A stretch of DNA of 64,000 nucleotides, from assembly GCF_018492665.1 (NCBI RefSeq), contig NZ_JAFVME010000006.1:124001-188000 (forward strand), written 5' to 3'. This stretch comes from Pedobacter sp. B4-66. Lineage in GTDB: Bacteria > Bacteroidota > Bacteroidia > Sphingobacteriales > Sphingobacteriaceae. The notes beneath the pieces are model-generated. The model did no database searches. It was not told the origin of the DNA and worked only from the letters and a program-made list of their open reading frames with translations. Numbering within the stretch: the first letter of the stretch is position 1; the number at the start of each line of letters is the position of its first letter. Made by a program: the position numbers and the translations under genes. Of this stretch, positions 35,069 through 44,405 are shown one piece after another.

Positions 35069-35184
35069 AATATAATGGTTATTTGGTTAGCAAAATCTTC
35101 TTAAGAGATAGATTAAGGGTTTTGAAATATACAACTTATTTGCTTTTTTTAAAAATACTGTGTTTTTCAATTGTGATAAAAATA

Positions 35185-35826
35185 CTATTTATTAAACTTG
35201 ATCTTTCTATAGATACGTTTTGCCATAATACGGGCCCCTTCTACATCAGGATGGATTTTATCGGGCATAAGCTCGGGTTTGTTTACCAACAATACATGCA
35301 TATCTAATACCTCAACTTTATTCTCGTACGCTACATTTTTTATTTTTGGTATTATATTCTTTACAATAACAGCATCCCAAATCCCTGTGGTATCTGTTAC
35401 AAAAGACACTACAGGTAACAATAATATAACACGAGGATGTGAAGGCAGATCTTTAAATGATTTAATCATGGCGCGATAATCATCCTCATACTCATTTAAT
35501 CGAGATCTGTTGATCAACTTACTATCATTGCCCCCAAGGTCAATAATTACGATATCAGGATTGCTATGTAAAGCTTTTTGATACTCATTGGTTTTATGAT
35601 ATGGGGCATCCCCGTTTCGTAAAAGTGTACATCCGCTTACTCCGTAATTCTCTACAGCGTAAGTGCTCCCCAAATATTTTTGAAGTTGAGCTGGGAATGA
35701 GTTCTGCTCTCTATTCTTTACAGTTGCCCCATAAGTAATACTTGCTCCAATGCAGGCTACTTTAGTAACCGCATTAGAAGTAGTGTAGATACATAGTACC
35801 AGCAAGAAACTAAATAACGTTTTCAT
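35185..35826 (-). CDS. Secreted SGNH/GDSL-family hydrolase (carbohydrate esterase-like)
   Basis: The 213-residue protein has a signal peptide (1-19, ending TSNA) and an SGNH domain. Block I is CIGASITYGA with the nucleophile serine (GASI instead of GDSL). Block II glycine is in NYGVSGCTLL, block III is DLGGNDSK, and the catalytic Asp/His lie in DKIHPDVEGA. Such enzymes remove acetyl or other acyl groups from glycans. The gene starts 8 bases after a GH95 gene on the same strand, so de-acylation of the same fucosylated glycan is likely. The acyl group is inferred. Confidence 0.88.
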   Translation of the reverse strand: MKTLFSFLLVLCIYTTSNAVTKVACIGASITYGATVKNREQNSFPAQLQKYLGSTYAVENYGVSGCTLLRNGDAPYHKTNEYQKALHSNPDIVIIDLGGNDSKLINRSRLNEYEDDYRAMIKSFKDLPSHPRVILLLPVVSFVTDTTGIWDAVIVKNIIPKIKNVAYENKVEVLDMHVLLVNKPELMPDKIHPDVEGARIMAKRIYRKIKFNK

Positions 35827-35834
35827 CTTTCAAT

Positions 35835-38309
35835 TTACTCGCTGATGAATGTATAAGTTTTACCTGCAACCGTATCGAAATCATAAAGAATAGTTTCATT
35901 AATAACTGGTTTGTTCAGATTAGCTTTATCAGATATAACTGGCGTAGCTATTTTGTCGATTTGATAAAACTCATTAGGGTTATCGCCTTTTGCCTGTTTA
36001 AGTGAATTTCCTTTTATACTATTAGGTACACGCAGGCGACAATTACCACCTAGCTTTGATTTAATGGTAATCTTGCTCAATTTTCCATCTTTCCAGGTGA
36101 TATTTTCAATTTCGAAACCTCCCGGGGCTCTTAAGCCACTAACACTTCCGTCCTTCCATTCATCTGGCATTGCAGGAAGTAATTGAATAGAACCATCATG
36201 AACTTGTAATAACATCTCAGTAATGCCGGCAGTACAGCCAAAATTTCCATCTATCTGGAAAGGAGGGTGTGCATCAAATAGATTAGGATAAGTTCCACCG
36301 CCGCTGTTTTCGCCACCTTTATTTAATCCTGTTGGAGTAAGCTGATTTCTGATCAGTTTGTAAGCATGATTACCATCTAGTAATCTAGCCCATAAGTTTA
36401 CTTTCCATCCCATTGACCACCCGGTAGAAACATCTCCCCTTTGAATCAGAGAAGTATGTGCTGCATCAAACAATTCAGGGGTACGTAAAGGAGATATCTG
36501 ATTTGCAGGATACAAACCAAACAAGTGAGATACGTGTCTGTGTTTATCATTAGGATCATCCAGATCCTGCATCCATTCCTGTAATTGCCCATGCTGCCCC
36601 ACTTGCATTGGTGCAAGTCGTTTACGCATGGTTTTAATTTTCACAACAAGATCCTTATCCATATTTAATACCTCTGCAGCTCTTATTGTATTAGAGAAAA
36701 GATCAAACAAAATTTGATTATCCATAGTAGCACCGGCAGCAATAGATTTACCTTTGTGGGCACGAGGTGCATTTTCTGGCGACATAGAGGGTGATACCAC
36801 CATCCATTTGTGAACTGGTTCTTCTACCAGAAAATCTAAATAAAACTCTGCTGCTCCTTTTAATGCCGGATAAACTGTGGCAAGGTATTTTTTATCTCCA
36901 TTATACAGATATTTTTCCCAAACATGGCGACTTAACCATGCACCTCCCATAGGCCACATTGCAGAAAAAATACCATCAACGGGTCCTGTAATTCTCCAAA
37001 GATCTGTATTATGGTGTGTAACCCAGCCACCTGAGCCATACATTACTCTTGCAGTCTCACGGCCCGTCTGTGAAAGATCTTTTACCATTTCTATCAATGG
37101 GTTATGCATTTCAGTCAGGTTACTTCCCTCTGCAGGCCAATAATTCATTTCAGTATTGATATTGATAGTGTACTTACTTCCCCATGGTGGATCCATTTTA
37201 TTGTTCCATATTCCTTGTAGGTTGGCAGGCTGCCCACCTGGCTGAGATGAAGAAATAAGCAAATAACGTCCAAACTGATAATACAAAGCTGCCAATTGAG
37301 GATCGTTACCACTAGCAAAATCCATTAATCTAACATCTGTTGGATTCTTTATAGAATCTGTTTTACCAAGATCTATTTTTACACGGTTAAAATATTTCTG
37401 ATAAGCTGAGATGTGATCCTTTAATAATTGTGCATAGTTTTTCTTTAACGCATTATTCAAATAGGTTACTGAACGCGCGTTCTCATCCGCACTGATATCT
37501 TTATAATTTACAAAATTGGTTGCAATAGAAACATAAATAGTAACACTATTTGCTCCCTTTACATTAATCTGCTTATCAGATGATGAAAGCTGCCCACCTT
37601 CATTTTTAACTTTTGCTATGGCATTAAACTTAACCTTGCCAGGAACATTCTCTCTATCGCTGCTAATTCCCGACAAATGTATTTCATTCATATTTTGAAT
37701 TTTAACCACGCCTTTGTGTTCACTTGCCATAGCTGCATTAAATGTAATGCTGTTTGGTTTGCTCGCAGTTAACTTGATCACAATTGCCTGATCAGGTATT
37801 GAAGAAAAAACTGTGCGGGTATAAGTAACACCATTAACTGTATAACTGCTTTTTACTACAGCATCAGCAAGATTAAGCTCACGATAATAGTTTGAAAAGT
37901 TATCATGGCCAGGAAAGTTAAGGTTTAAATCGCCAACGGGCTGATACTTCATTCCATTGTTCTTTTTCGACTGAATAGCCTTTTCGGCCAAAGCATTTGC
38001 TTCTACATATTTATCTTCGAAAAGCAGCTTCCTAACTTCTGGCAAAGCAGCCAAAGCATCAGGATTATCATTTCGGTTTGGGCTTCCGCTCCATACTGTT
38101 GATTCATTTAAACTGATTTTCTCGTGTTCGGCATTTCCATAAATCATGGCGGCTAGCCTCCCATTTCCGATAGGAAGAGCCGCTTCCCATACAGATCCTG
38201 CAGCAGATTTATACCATAATTTCAGATCTTTTTCCTGAGAAAATGCAGATGTAGATATGCCTATAAATAAAGCATAAACCACGATAATTGTTTTTAGGTT
38301 AGTAAACAT
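35835..38309 (-). CDS. GH95 alpha-L-fucosidase (or alpha-L-galactosidase)
   Basis: The 824-residue secreted protein has a signal peptide (1-24, ending STSAFSQ) and the full GH95 layout. The N-terminal beta-sandwich (25-270) carries LWYKSAAGSVWEAALPIGNG and NESTVWSGSPNRND. The catalytic (alpha/alpha)6 domain (about 320-690) carries NLQGIWNNKMDPPWGSKYTI, NINTEMNYWPAEGSNLTE, VSPSMSPENA and HRHVSHLFGLYPANQI. A C-terminal beta-domain follows. The Asn/Asp/Glu motifs typical of AfcA-type 1,2-alpha-L-fucosidases appear present. It would remove terminal fucose from host or plant glycans such as xyloglucan. It is first of a two-gene unit with an SGNH esterase. Fucose rather than galactose is the commoner activity. 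Confidence 0.92.
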   Translation of the reverse strand: MFTNLKTIIVVYALFIGISTSAFSQEKDLKLWYKSAAGSVWEAALPIGNGRLAAMIYGNAEHEKISLNESTVWSGSPNRNDNPDALAALPEVRKLLFEDKYVEANALAEKAIQSKKNNGMKYQPVGDLNLNFPGHDNFSNYYRELNLADAVVKSSYTVNGVTYTRTVFSSIPDQAIVIKLTASKPNSITFNAAMASEHKGVVKIQNMNEIHLSGISSDRENVPGKVKFNAIAKVKNEGGQLSSSDKQINVKGANSVTIYVSIATNFVNYKDISADENARSVTYLNNALKKNYAQLLKDHISAYQKYFNRVKIDLGKTDSIKNPTDVRLMDFASGNDPQLAALYYQFGRYLLISSSQPGGQPANLQGIWNNKMDPPWGSKYTININTEMNYWPAEGSNLTEMHNPLIEMVKDLSQTGRETARVMYGSGGWVTHHNTDLWRITGPVDGIFSAMWPMGGAWLSRHVWEKYLYNGDKKYLATVYPALKGAAEFYLDFLVEEPVHKWMVVSPSMSPENAPRAHKGKSIAAGATMDNQILFDLFSNTIRAAEVLNMDKDLVVKIKTMRKRLAPMQVGQHGQLQEWMQDLDDPNDKHRHVSHLFGLYPANQISPLRTPELFDAAHTSLIQRGDVSTGWSMGWKVNLWARLLDGNHAYKLIRNQLTPTGLNKGGENSGGGTYPNLFDAHPPFQIDGNFGCTAGITEMLLQVHDGSIQLLPAMPDEWKDGSVSGLRAPGGFEIENITWKDGKLSKITIKSKLGGNCRLRVPNSIKGNSLKQAKGDNPNEFYQIDKIATPVISDKANLNKPVINETILYDFDTVAGKTYTFISE

Positions 38310-38350
38310 TGGTTGTTTGATATTTGGTTTGTGTGTAATCGTTTTACTAA

Positions 38351-38368
38351 TTAATGCATAAGCATTAA
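38351..38368. promoter_or_regulatory. Inverted repeat upstream of the GH95 gene
   Basis: TTAATGC (38351-38357) and GCATTAA (38362-38368) are perfect complements with a 4-base spacer, about 42 bases upstream of the GH95 start on its minus strand. It may be an operator, and it differs from the LacI palindrome. The rest of this 256-base gap holds no gene. Confidence 0.35.
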
Positions 38369-38565
38369 AAAAAGATTAATATAGGATTAATTCGAGTATG
38401 CTTTATGCAATTGAGTGAGTTTTCATGTTCAAACACATAATATCATTTAAGTTTATCAATTATGTTACGTTCCATTTTCTCATTATCTTTATTGACTTTC
38501 GATTTCTATTCTAATTATCTTTTTTAGATTGCAGCAGTTTGAAAGCAGTTAAACATAAAAAATGC

Positions 38566-39345
38566 ATGGCAGAACCCTTGGTTTTATATTCAGTAAGTCA
38601 GCGTATAGCAAGTATTTCTATTAATCGTCCTGAAAAACGCAATGCCTTGAACCCAGAGCTTGTGCAAGAACTAACTAATTCGTTCATTAGGGCTTCGGAA
38701 GATGATGAAGTAAAGGTTGTTGTTTTAAAGGCCAATGGTGCTGTTTTTAGCGCTGGTGCTGATTTAGCTTATTTGCAGCAGTTACAGCTAAACACTTACG
38801 AAGAAAATCTTGCGGACTCTGAAAATCTAAAGTGCTTGTTTACCACTATATATTATTTACCTAAAATAGTTATAGCACAGGTAGAAGGCCATGCGATTGC
38901 AGGTGGCTGCGGACTTGCTACGGTTTGCGACATTACATTTGCTGTTCCTGAAGCCAACTTCGGTTATACAGAAGTAAAACTAGGCTTTGTTCCAGCTATC
39001 GTATCCTGCTTTTTATTACGAAAAACCAGTGAAACTATTGCTAAAAGGATACTACTAACAGGAAGTCTTTTTTCTGCTGAGGAGGCCTTGAATTACGGAT
39101 TAATAACATTTGTAACAAACAAAGAAGAGATTAGTCATAAAGTGATAGATTTTGCATTAAATTTGTGTAATGAAGCTTCAGCAAATTCGTTAATGGTAAC
39201 CAAACAATTGATTGGACAAACTACAAACCCTGAACTGGAGAAGAGCTTGTCTTTAGCAGTTCAGATTAATGCCAGAGTAAGAGATACTGAAGATTTCAAA
39301 AAAGGTGTTGCCTCATTTCTTAATAAAGAAAAAATAGAATGGTAA
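38566..39345 (+). CDS. Enoyl-CoA hydratase/isomerase family protein
   Basis: The 259-residue protein (start chosen at the internal ATG 38566; an in-frame ATG at 38539 would add nine residues) is a crotonase-fold enzyme. It has INRPEKRNALNPEL, the oxyanion-hole segment AVFSAGADLAYLQQL, and GHAIAGGCGLATVCDITFAV followed by YTEVKLGFVPAI. The second catalytic glutamate of hydratases is present in YTEVKLG, but the first is replaced by glycine in GGCGLA. It may therefore be an isomerase or a methylglutaconyl-CoA-type hydratase rather than a standard 2-enoyl-CoA hydratase. It stands alone upstream of a DUF4412 gene. Confidence 0.85.
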   Translation: MAEPLVLYSVSQRIASISINRPEKRNALNPELVQELTNSFIRASEDDEVKVVVLKANGAVFSAGADLAYLQQLQLNTYEENLADSENLKCLFTTIYYLPKIVIAQVEGHAIAGGCGLATVCDITFAVPEANFGYTEVKLGFVPAIVSCFLLRKTSETIAKRILLTGSLFSAEEALNYGLITFVTNKEEISHKVIDFALNLCNEASANSLMVTKQLIGQTTNPELEKSLSLAVQINARVRDTEDFKKGVASFLNKEKIEW

Positions 39346-39411
39346 TGGCCATTGATTGTTACAAATTGGGAATAAAACTATACTAATACATAAAAAACTA
39401 AAAACCAGAAA

Positions 39412-40089
39412 ATGTTTAAATCAATTAAAACCGGTGTTGTAGCAGCCCTGCTTATTGGTACTGCACTTTATGCTCAAGCACAAAAAAAAGTAACTGAAGG
39501 TGCACTTACTTATGGTATGGAATATGCGCTTACTGATGACCAGCAACCTATGGCTGCCTTTTTACCAAAAGAAACTGTAGTTAAGTTTAAGAATGAGCTC
39601 TCTACCATTAAAATGGAACAAGGCCCGGCGATGATCACCATCATCATGAATGGCGTTGCTAAAGATGGCTTGTTATTGCTTGACATTCCTATTGCTCAAA
39701 AACAATTTGCAGTGAAAATGGGCAAAGCTGACTTCGACAAAAGAAAAGAAGGATCACCTAAATTCCTTGATTTCAAACCTACTGGAGAAAAGCAAATGAT
39801 AGGTGCTTTTAATGCAGAGAAATACAGCTACAAAGATGATAAAGGTGCTGCATACGAGCTTTGGACCACTTCAGATCTTGAACTTCCTGCAGGTCATAAA
39901 GAAGATGATTTTACAGATATAAAAGGAACACCAGTAAAATATACTGTGTTTCAGAATGGTGTAAAAACTACGATGACCTTAAAAAGTTATAAAGAAGAAA
40001 AAATCCCTGAAATGTCACTAACCCCACCAAGTGGCTATGAGCTTAAAACAATGGAAGATTTAAAAGCAATGCAAGGTGGTGGCCAATAA
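39412..40089 (+). CDS. DUF4412-family secreted protein
   Basis: The 225-residue protein has a signal peptide (1-23, ending YAQAQ) followed by an all-beta region resembling DUF4412/GLPGLI-like proteins of Bacteroidota: EGALTYGMEYALTDDQQPMA, a middle MIGAFNAEKYSYKD segment and a C-terminal SLTPPSGYEL. The function of the family is unknown. It lies 11 bases upstream of an LTA-synthase-like gene and the DPP-IV gene follows that, so the three may form one envelope-related operon. Confidence 0.7.
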   Translation: MFKSIKTGVVAALLIGTALYAQAQKKVTEGALTYGMEYALTDDQQPMAAFLPKETVVKFKNELSTIKMEQGPAMITIIMNGVAKDGLLLLDIPIAQKQFAVKMGKADFDKRKEGSPKFLDFKPTGEKQMIGAFNAEKYSYKDDKGAAYELWTTSDLELPAGHKEDDFTDIKGTPVKYTVFQNGVKTTMTLKSYKEEKIPEMSLTPPSGYELKTMEDLKAMQGGGQ

Positions 40090-40100
40090 CATAATATAAA

Positions 40101-41963
40101 ATGTTAAAAAGCTTCCTGTTCTTTGCCCGATTCTTTTTGTTTTGGCTGTTATTTTTTTTAGTTGACCGTCTTACATTTATAATTATAAATTCAAAAAAAG
40201 TTGCCACTGTTCCATTCTCGGAAATCATGGCAACTTTTTATCATGCACTAAAACTTGATCTATCAATGACAGCTTACATAGTTGTCATCCCACTATTAAG
40301 CTATACCTATTGGCTCTTAAATGGCCGAAAAGTAATAGAGTTAAGATGGCTTACCATCTACAATAAGATACTCATTGTTTTATTTAGCATTATTTCTGTA
40401 GTAAACTTTAACATTTATAGGGAATGGGGCAGCAAAATAAACGCAAAGGCATTAGGCTTTGCTATTTCAACACCCAATGAAGCCCTGGCATCAAGCGCAT
40501 CCTCTCCTATTGCATTGACATTATCTCTACTTGTTCTACTGATTGTGATCGGTTTCGTTCTACAGCGTTACATTTTCCTTAGGAAACTAGAATTTAAGGC
40601 AAGTCCAATTTGGTTAAGAGGAATTGCTGTAGTTGTACTGATTTGCCTAGATTTTATATTAATAAGAGGTGGATTAAAGGGTTCTCCAATTACTCAAAGC
40701 ATGGCTTACTTTTCTAAAGAACAAGTATTGAATCATGCAGCAGTAAACACGGAATGGAACTTGATATCAAGCATCCTTTCTGCTAGAATGACAAAATCAA
40801 ACCCATATGCTTACTTAAGTAAGGATGAAGCTGATGCAAACATCAAAGCACTTTATACTCCAGCTAAGGATACGACCATTAATATATTAAAAACCAAAAG
40901 GCCAAACGTAGTTTTGGTGATTATTGAAAGCTTTACAGCCGATCTAACCAAAACCCTTGGTAACGAAGATGGTATTACCCCTAATTTTGACACACTAATT
41001 CATAAGGGAGTATTGTTTAGTAACATTTATTCTTCTGGCAGTCGTACCGACAAGGGGCTTGTCGCCACACTTGCAGGTTTCCCTACCCTTGCAGCTGGCA
41101 GTATTGTAAAGTGGCCTGAAAAAATGCAAAAGATTCCGGCGCTATCTCAGCCATTATTTAAAAATGGTTATCAAACCTCATTTTTTTATGGAGGTGAGTC
41201 GGAATTTGATAACTACAAAGCCTTTATTTTAAGTCATAATTACCAGAAGCTTATTGACAAGAATGACTTTAAAGGTGGTAATGTAACCAAGTGGGGGCAA
41301 TTTGACGAAGCAGTTTTCGGAAGACAACTTGAGGATCTTAATAAAGAAAAACAGCCTTTCTTCTCCACTTTACTTACCCTTACCAACCATGAGCCTTACA
41401 CTCTTCCAGGCAATTACAAGTTTGGACAAGCAGATAATGTTGCAAAATTCAAAAGCACAGCATATTACACAGACTCTTGCATCAATGCCTACTTAAATAA
41501 TGCAAAAAAACAAGGTTGGTATAAAAATACCCTATTTGTATTTATAGCAGACCATGGGCATCTTTTACCTAAAAATCGTCAGGATATTTATGTTCCTCAG
41601 CGTTATCATGTACCATTATTATTCTATGGAGATGTTATTAAAGATGAATATAAAGGGAAGAAATTTGAAAATGTAGGTAGCCAGGCTGATGTAGCAGCAA
41701 CAATACTTGGCCAGCTAGACATTAATGCAAAGGAATTTATATGGAGTAAAAACCTGTTAAACCCATATGCAAAACATTTTGCATTTTTTAGCTGGGATAA
41801 TGGAATGGGATTTATTGATAACCAACAATGTGTTACTTTTGATAATGTAGGAAAGATGATATTGTACAACAGTAATGCTAAAGACAAAGAACTAACTTCA
41901 AAAACCTTAACCTCCGCTAAATCGTACCTACAAAACGTATATCAGCAATTTATAGAACTATAA
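40101..41963 (+). CDS. LTA synthase-family phosphoglycerol/phosphoethanolamine transferase
   Basis: The 620-residue protein has five N-terminal membrane segments (about 10-30, 50-75, 85-103, 135-155, 172-190) and a periplasmic sulfatase-fold domain (about 268-560). Its metal and catalytic residues are visible: Glu276 in VIIESF, the nucleophile Thr316 in SGSRTDKG, and ADHGHLL and HVPLLFYG near the C-terminal half. Gram-negative members decorate glycans or lipids with phosphoglycerol or phosphoethanolamine rather than building lipoteichoic acid. The acceptor is unknown. It begins 11 bases after the DUF4412 gene and ends 2 bases before a DPP-IV gene. Confidence 0.88.
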   Translation: MLKSFLFFARFFLFWLLFFLVDRLTFIIINSKKVATVPFSEIMATFYHALKLDLSMTAYIVVIPLLSYTYWLLNGRKVIELRWLTIYNKILIVLFSIISVVNFNIYREWGSKINAKALGFAISTPNEALASSASSPIALTLSLLVLLIVIGFVLQRYIFLRKLEFKASPIWLRGIAVVVLICLDFILIRGGLKGSPITQSMAYFSKEQVLNHAAVNTEWNLISSILSARMTKSNPYAYLSKDEADANIKALYTPAKDTTINILKTKRPNVVLVIIESFTADLTKTLGNEDGITPNFDTLIHKGVLFSNIYSSGSRTDKGLVATLAGFPTLAAGSIVKWPEKMQKIPALSQPLFKNGYQTSFFYGGESEFDNYKAFILSHNYQKLIDKNDFKGGNVTKWGQFDEAVFGRQLEDLNKEKQPFFSTLLTLTNHEPYTLPGNYKFGQADNVAKFKSTAYYTDSCINAYLNNAKKQGWYKNTLFVFIADHGHLLPKNRQDIYVPQRYHVPLLFYGDVIKDEYKGKKFENVGSQADVAATILGQLDINAKEFIWSKNLLNPYAKHFAFFSWDNGMGFIDNQQCVTFDNVGKMILYNSNAKDKELTSKTLTSAKSYLQNVYQQFIEL

Positions 41964-41965
41964 AA

Positions 41966-44128
41966 ATGAACTTTAAACACATCTTTTTTAAACTGGCTCT
42001 GGTCTTAATTATAGGACTTATTGGAAAAGTCAACGCTCAGGATATCAAATGGTCTAAAGATGGCAATTCATATTATGAAGTTAATGAGGGTGAGATTGTA
42101 TCCATCAGCCTTCCTCAGAATGAACGAAAGACTATTGTAAGTCGTAACTTACTTTATTCAAGCGGCAACAGCGGATTGGGTGAGGTAAAAAGCTTTGAAC
42201 TATCGGAAGATGGATCTAAAGTTTTAATTTATACTAACAGCAAAAAAGTTTGGCGCTACGAAACGAGAGGCGACTATTATGTAGCTGATTTAAAAACCAA
42301 CCAGGTTACTCAGGTTGGAAAAGATAAACCGGCATCTTCATTAATGTTTGCAAAGTTTTCTCCTGACGGAAACAAAGTCGCCTATGTAAGCAAACATAAC
42401 CTTTATGTTGATGATCTTGCCAGCAAAACGAGCAAAGCACTAACAACTGATGGTACCGACAGATTAATTAACGGTACTTTCGATTGGGTATATGAAGAGG
42501 AATTTGATTGCAGAGACGGATTTAGATGGAGCCCAGACGGTCAATCTATTGCCTACTGGCAACTTGATGCTACCAAAATCAAAAATTTTTTGATGATAGA
42601 TAATACGGATTCAATTTATTCTTTCACAATTCCAGTTGAATATCCTAAAGTTGGAGAAAATCCGTCATCTTGCAAAGTTGGTATCGTTAATATTGCGACT
42701 GCAAAAACCAATTGGCTTCAGGTGCCTGGTGATCAGATACAAAACTATATTCCAAGAATGGATTGGATTCCTGCGAGTAATGAAGTGATTTTACAACAAC
42801 TTAACAGAGAACAAAATGTGAGTAAGCTATTTGTTGCTGATGCAAATTCTGGTGAGGTAAAAAACATTTATACTGAAACCGACAAAGCATGGATTGACGT
42901 ATCTCAGGGTTGGGAATGGATAAACAGCGGTAAGGAATTTATCTGGATGAGCGAAAGTGATGGATGGCGTCATCTTTACCGCATTAGCAAGGATGGTAAA
43001 AAACATACTCTAATTACCCAAGGCAATTATGATGTTATCGAGAAATCATTAATAGATGAGAAAAATGGTCAGATTTACTTTATTGCCTCTCCTACTAACG
43101 CTACTCAGAAGTATTTGTTTAAAACCAAACTTAGTGGTGGAAAGGCAGAAATGGTTACGCCTTCAATTTTAAAAGGTACCCACTCTTATGAAATATCTCC
43201 AAATGGAGTATTTGCCCGTCACACTTACCAAAGTGCAGTTGTACCGCCAATTACTGAATGGATGAAACTTACTACATTAAATCCATTAACTATGGAAGGA
43301 AGTATCACCAATCAACTTGGCAGAATGAAACCACCAAAGAACAAAGTAGAGTTCTTTAAGGTGACTACTGAAGATGGAATTGAATTAGACGGTTGGATAA
43401 AAAAACCTGACAATTTTGACCAGACAAAAAAATACCCCGTTGTATTTTATGTTTATGGCGAACCTGCTTCACAAACGGTAACCGATACTTACGGTGCTGG
43501 TCGTAATTGGCTTTATGCCGGTGATATGCCGAAGGATGGATACGTTTATATTTCTATCGAAAATAGAGGTGCTCCTGCTCCAAAAGGCAGAGAGTGGCGC
43601 AAAAGCATTTTCCAAAAGATAGGTACACTAAATATCCGTGATCAAGCCATGGCTGCAAAAAAGATTATGGAATGGTCTTTTATTGATAAAAATAGAGTAG
43701 CAGTTTGGGGATGGAGCGGAGGTGGTTCATCAACCTTAAACCTAATGTTCCAATATCCGGATATATACAAGACCGGTATCGCCATCGCCGCTGTTGGGAA
43801 TCAGCTAACTTACGACAATGTGTATCAGGAACGTTATATGGGTTCGCCCTTAAAAACTAAAGAGGCTTATATTAAAGGCTCTCCTATTACTTATGCTAAA
43901 AATCTGCAAGGGAAGCTTTTGTACATTCACGGAACCGGAGACGATAACGTGCATTATCAGAACGCTGAAATGCTGATTAATGAACTGATAAAAAACGGAA
44001 AAGTATTTCAATTGATGTCTTATCCTAACAGAACACACAGCATTAATGAGGGTGAAGGCACCTCTGAGCATCTTGCCTTAACTTATACCGAATTCCTACA
44101 AAGAAATTGCCCTCCCGGAGGCAAATAA
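41966..44128 (+). CDS. Dipeptidyl-peptidase IV-type S9 peptidase
   Basis: The 720-residue exported peptidase has a signal peptide (1-24, ending GKVNAQ), a DPP-IV N-terminal propeller (about 60-450) and an alpha/beta-hydrolase domain (about 500-715). The double-glutamate motif DWVYEEEF (Glu177-179) is the signature that binds the free N-terminus of X-Pro substrates. The catalytic triad is Ser584 in GWSGGGSS, Asp659/660 in HGTGDDN and His691 in NRTHSINEGEG. It removes X-Pro or X-Ala dipeptides in the periplasm. It is the last gene of the co-directional run and is followed by a terminator. Confidence 0.95.
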   Translation: MNFKHIFFKLALVLIIGLIGKVNAQDIKWSKDGNSYYEVNEGEIVSISLPQNERKTIVSRNLLYSSGNSGLGEVKSFELSEDGSKVLIYTNSKKVWRYETRGDYYVADLKTNQVTQVGKDKPASSLMFAKFSPDGNKVAYVSKHNLYVDDLASKTSKALTTDGTDRLINGTFDWVYEEEFDCRDGFRWSPDGQSIAYWQLDATKIKNFLMIDNTDSIYSFTIPVEYPKVGENPSSCKVGIVNIATAKTNWLQVPGDQIQNYIPRMDWIPASNEVILQQLNREQNVSKLFVADANSGEVKNIYTETDKAWIDVSQGWEWINSGKEFIWMSESDGWRHLYRISKDGKKHTLITQGNYDVIEKSLIDEKNGQIYFIASPTNATQKYLFKTKLSGGKAEMVTPSILKGTHSYEISPNGVFARHTYQSAVVPPITEWMKLTTLNPLTMEGSITNQLGRMKPPKNKVEFFKVTTEDGIELDGWIKKPDNFDQTKKYPVVFYVYGEPASQTVTDTYGAGRNWLYAGDMPKDGYVYISIENRGAPAPKGREWRKSIFQKIGTLNIRDQAMAAKKIMEWSFIDKNRVAVWGWSGGGSSTLNLMFQYPDIYKTGIAIAAVGNQLTYDNVYQERYMGSPLKTKEAYIKGSPITYAKNLQGKLLYIHGTGDDNVHYQNAEMLINELIKNGKVFQLMSYPNRTHSINEGEGTSEHLALTYTEFLQRNCPPGGK

Positions 44129-44133
44129 TTACC

Positions 44134-44167
44134 AAAAGGCAAGTAGTTCAACTATTTGCCTTTTTTT
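44134..44167 (+). terminator. Terminator after the DPP-IV gene
   Basis: AAAAGGCAAGTAGT (from 44134) pairs with ACTATTTGCC (44151-44160) and the following T's around a short TCA loop, with one G-U pair. Seven T residues follow (44161-44167). Confidence 0.85.
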
Positions 44168-44405
44168 CGAACTTTTTGGATTGTATTTCGTTTATATATT
44201 TGGACATTTAGAAGACAATTGCACCCAAAAAATACTGCATATTTGCCGAAATTCATGTAAAAAAGAAGATAGCATACATTTTTTTGTACTTGCAAATGCT
44301 AGTTTTACGTAATTATGGCTCATAATTTGATAGTGTGTGTTCGCTATCAAGAACCTGACAGTAGCAACATTCTAAAATCGAACAATAAGACATTAAGGTA
44401 TATAC

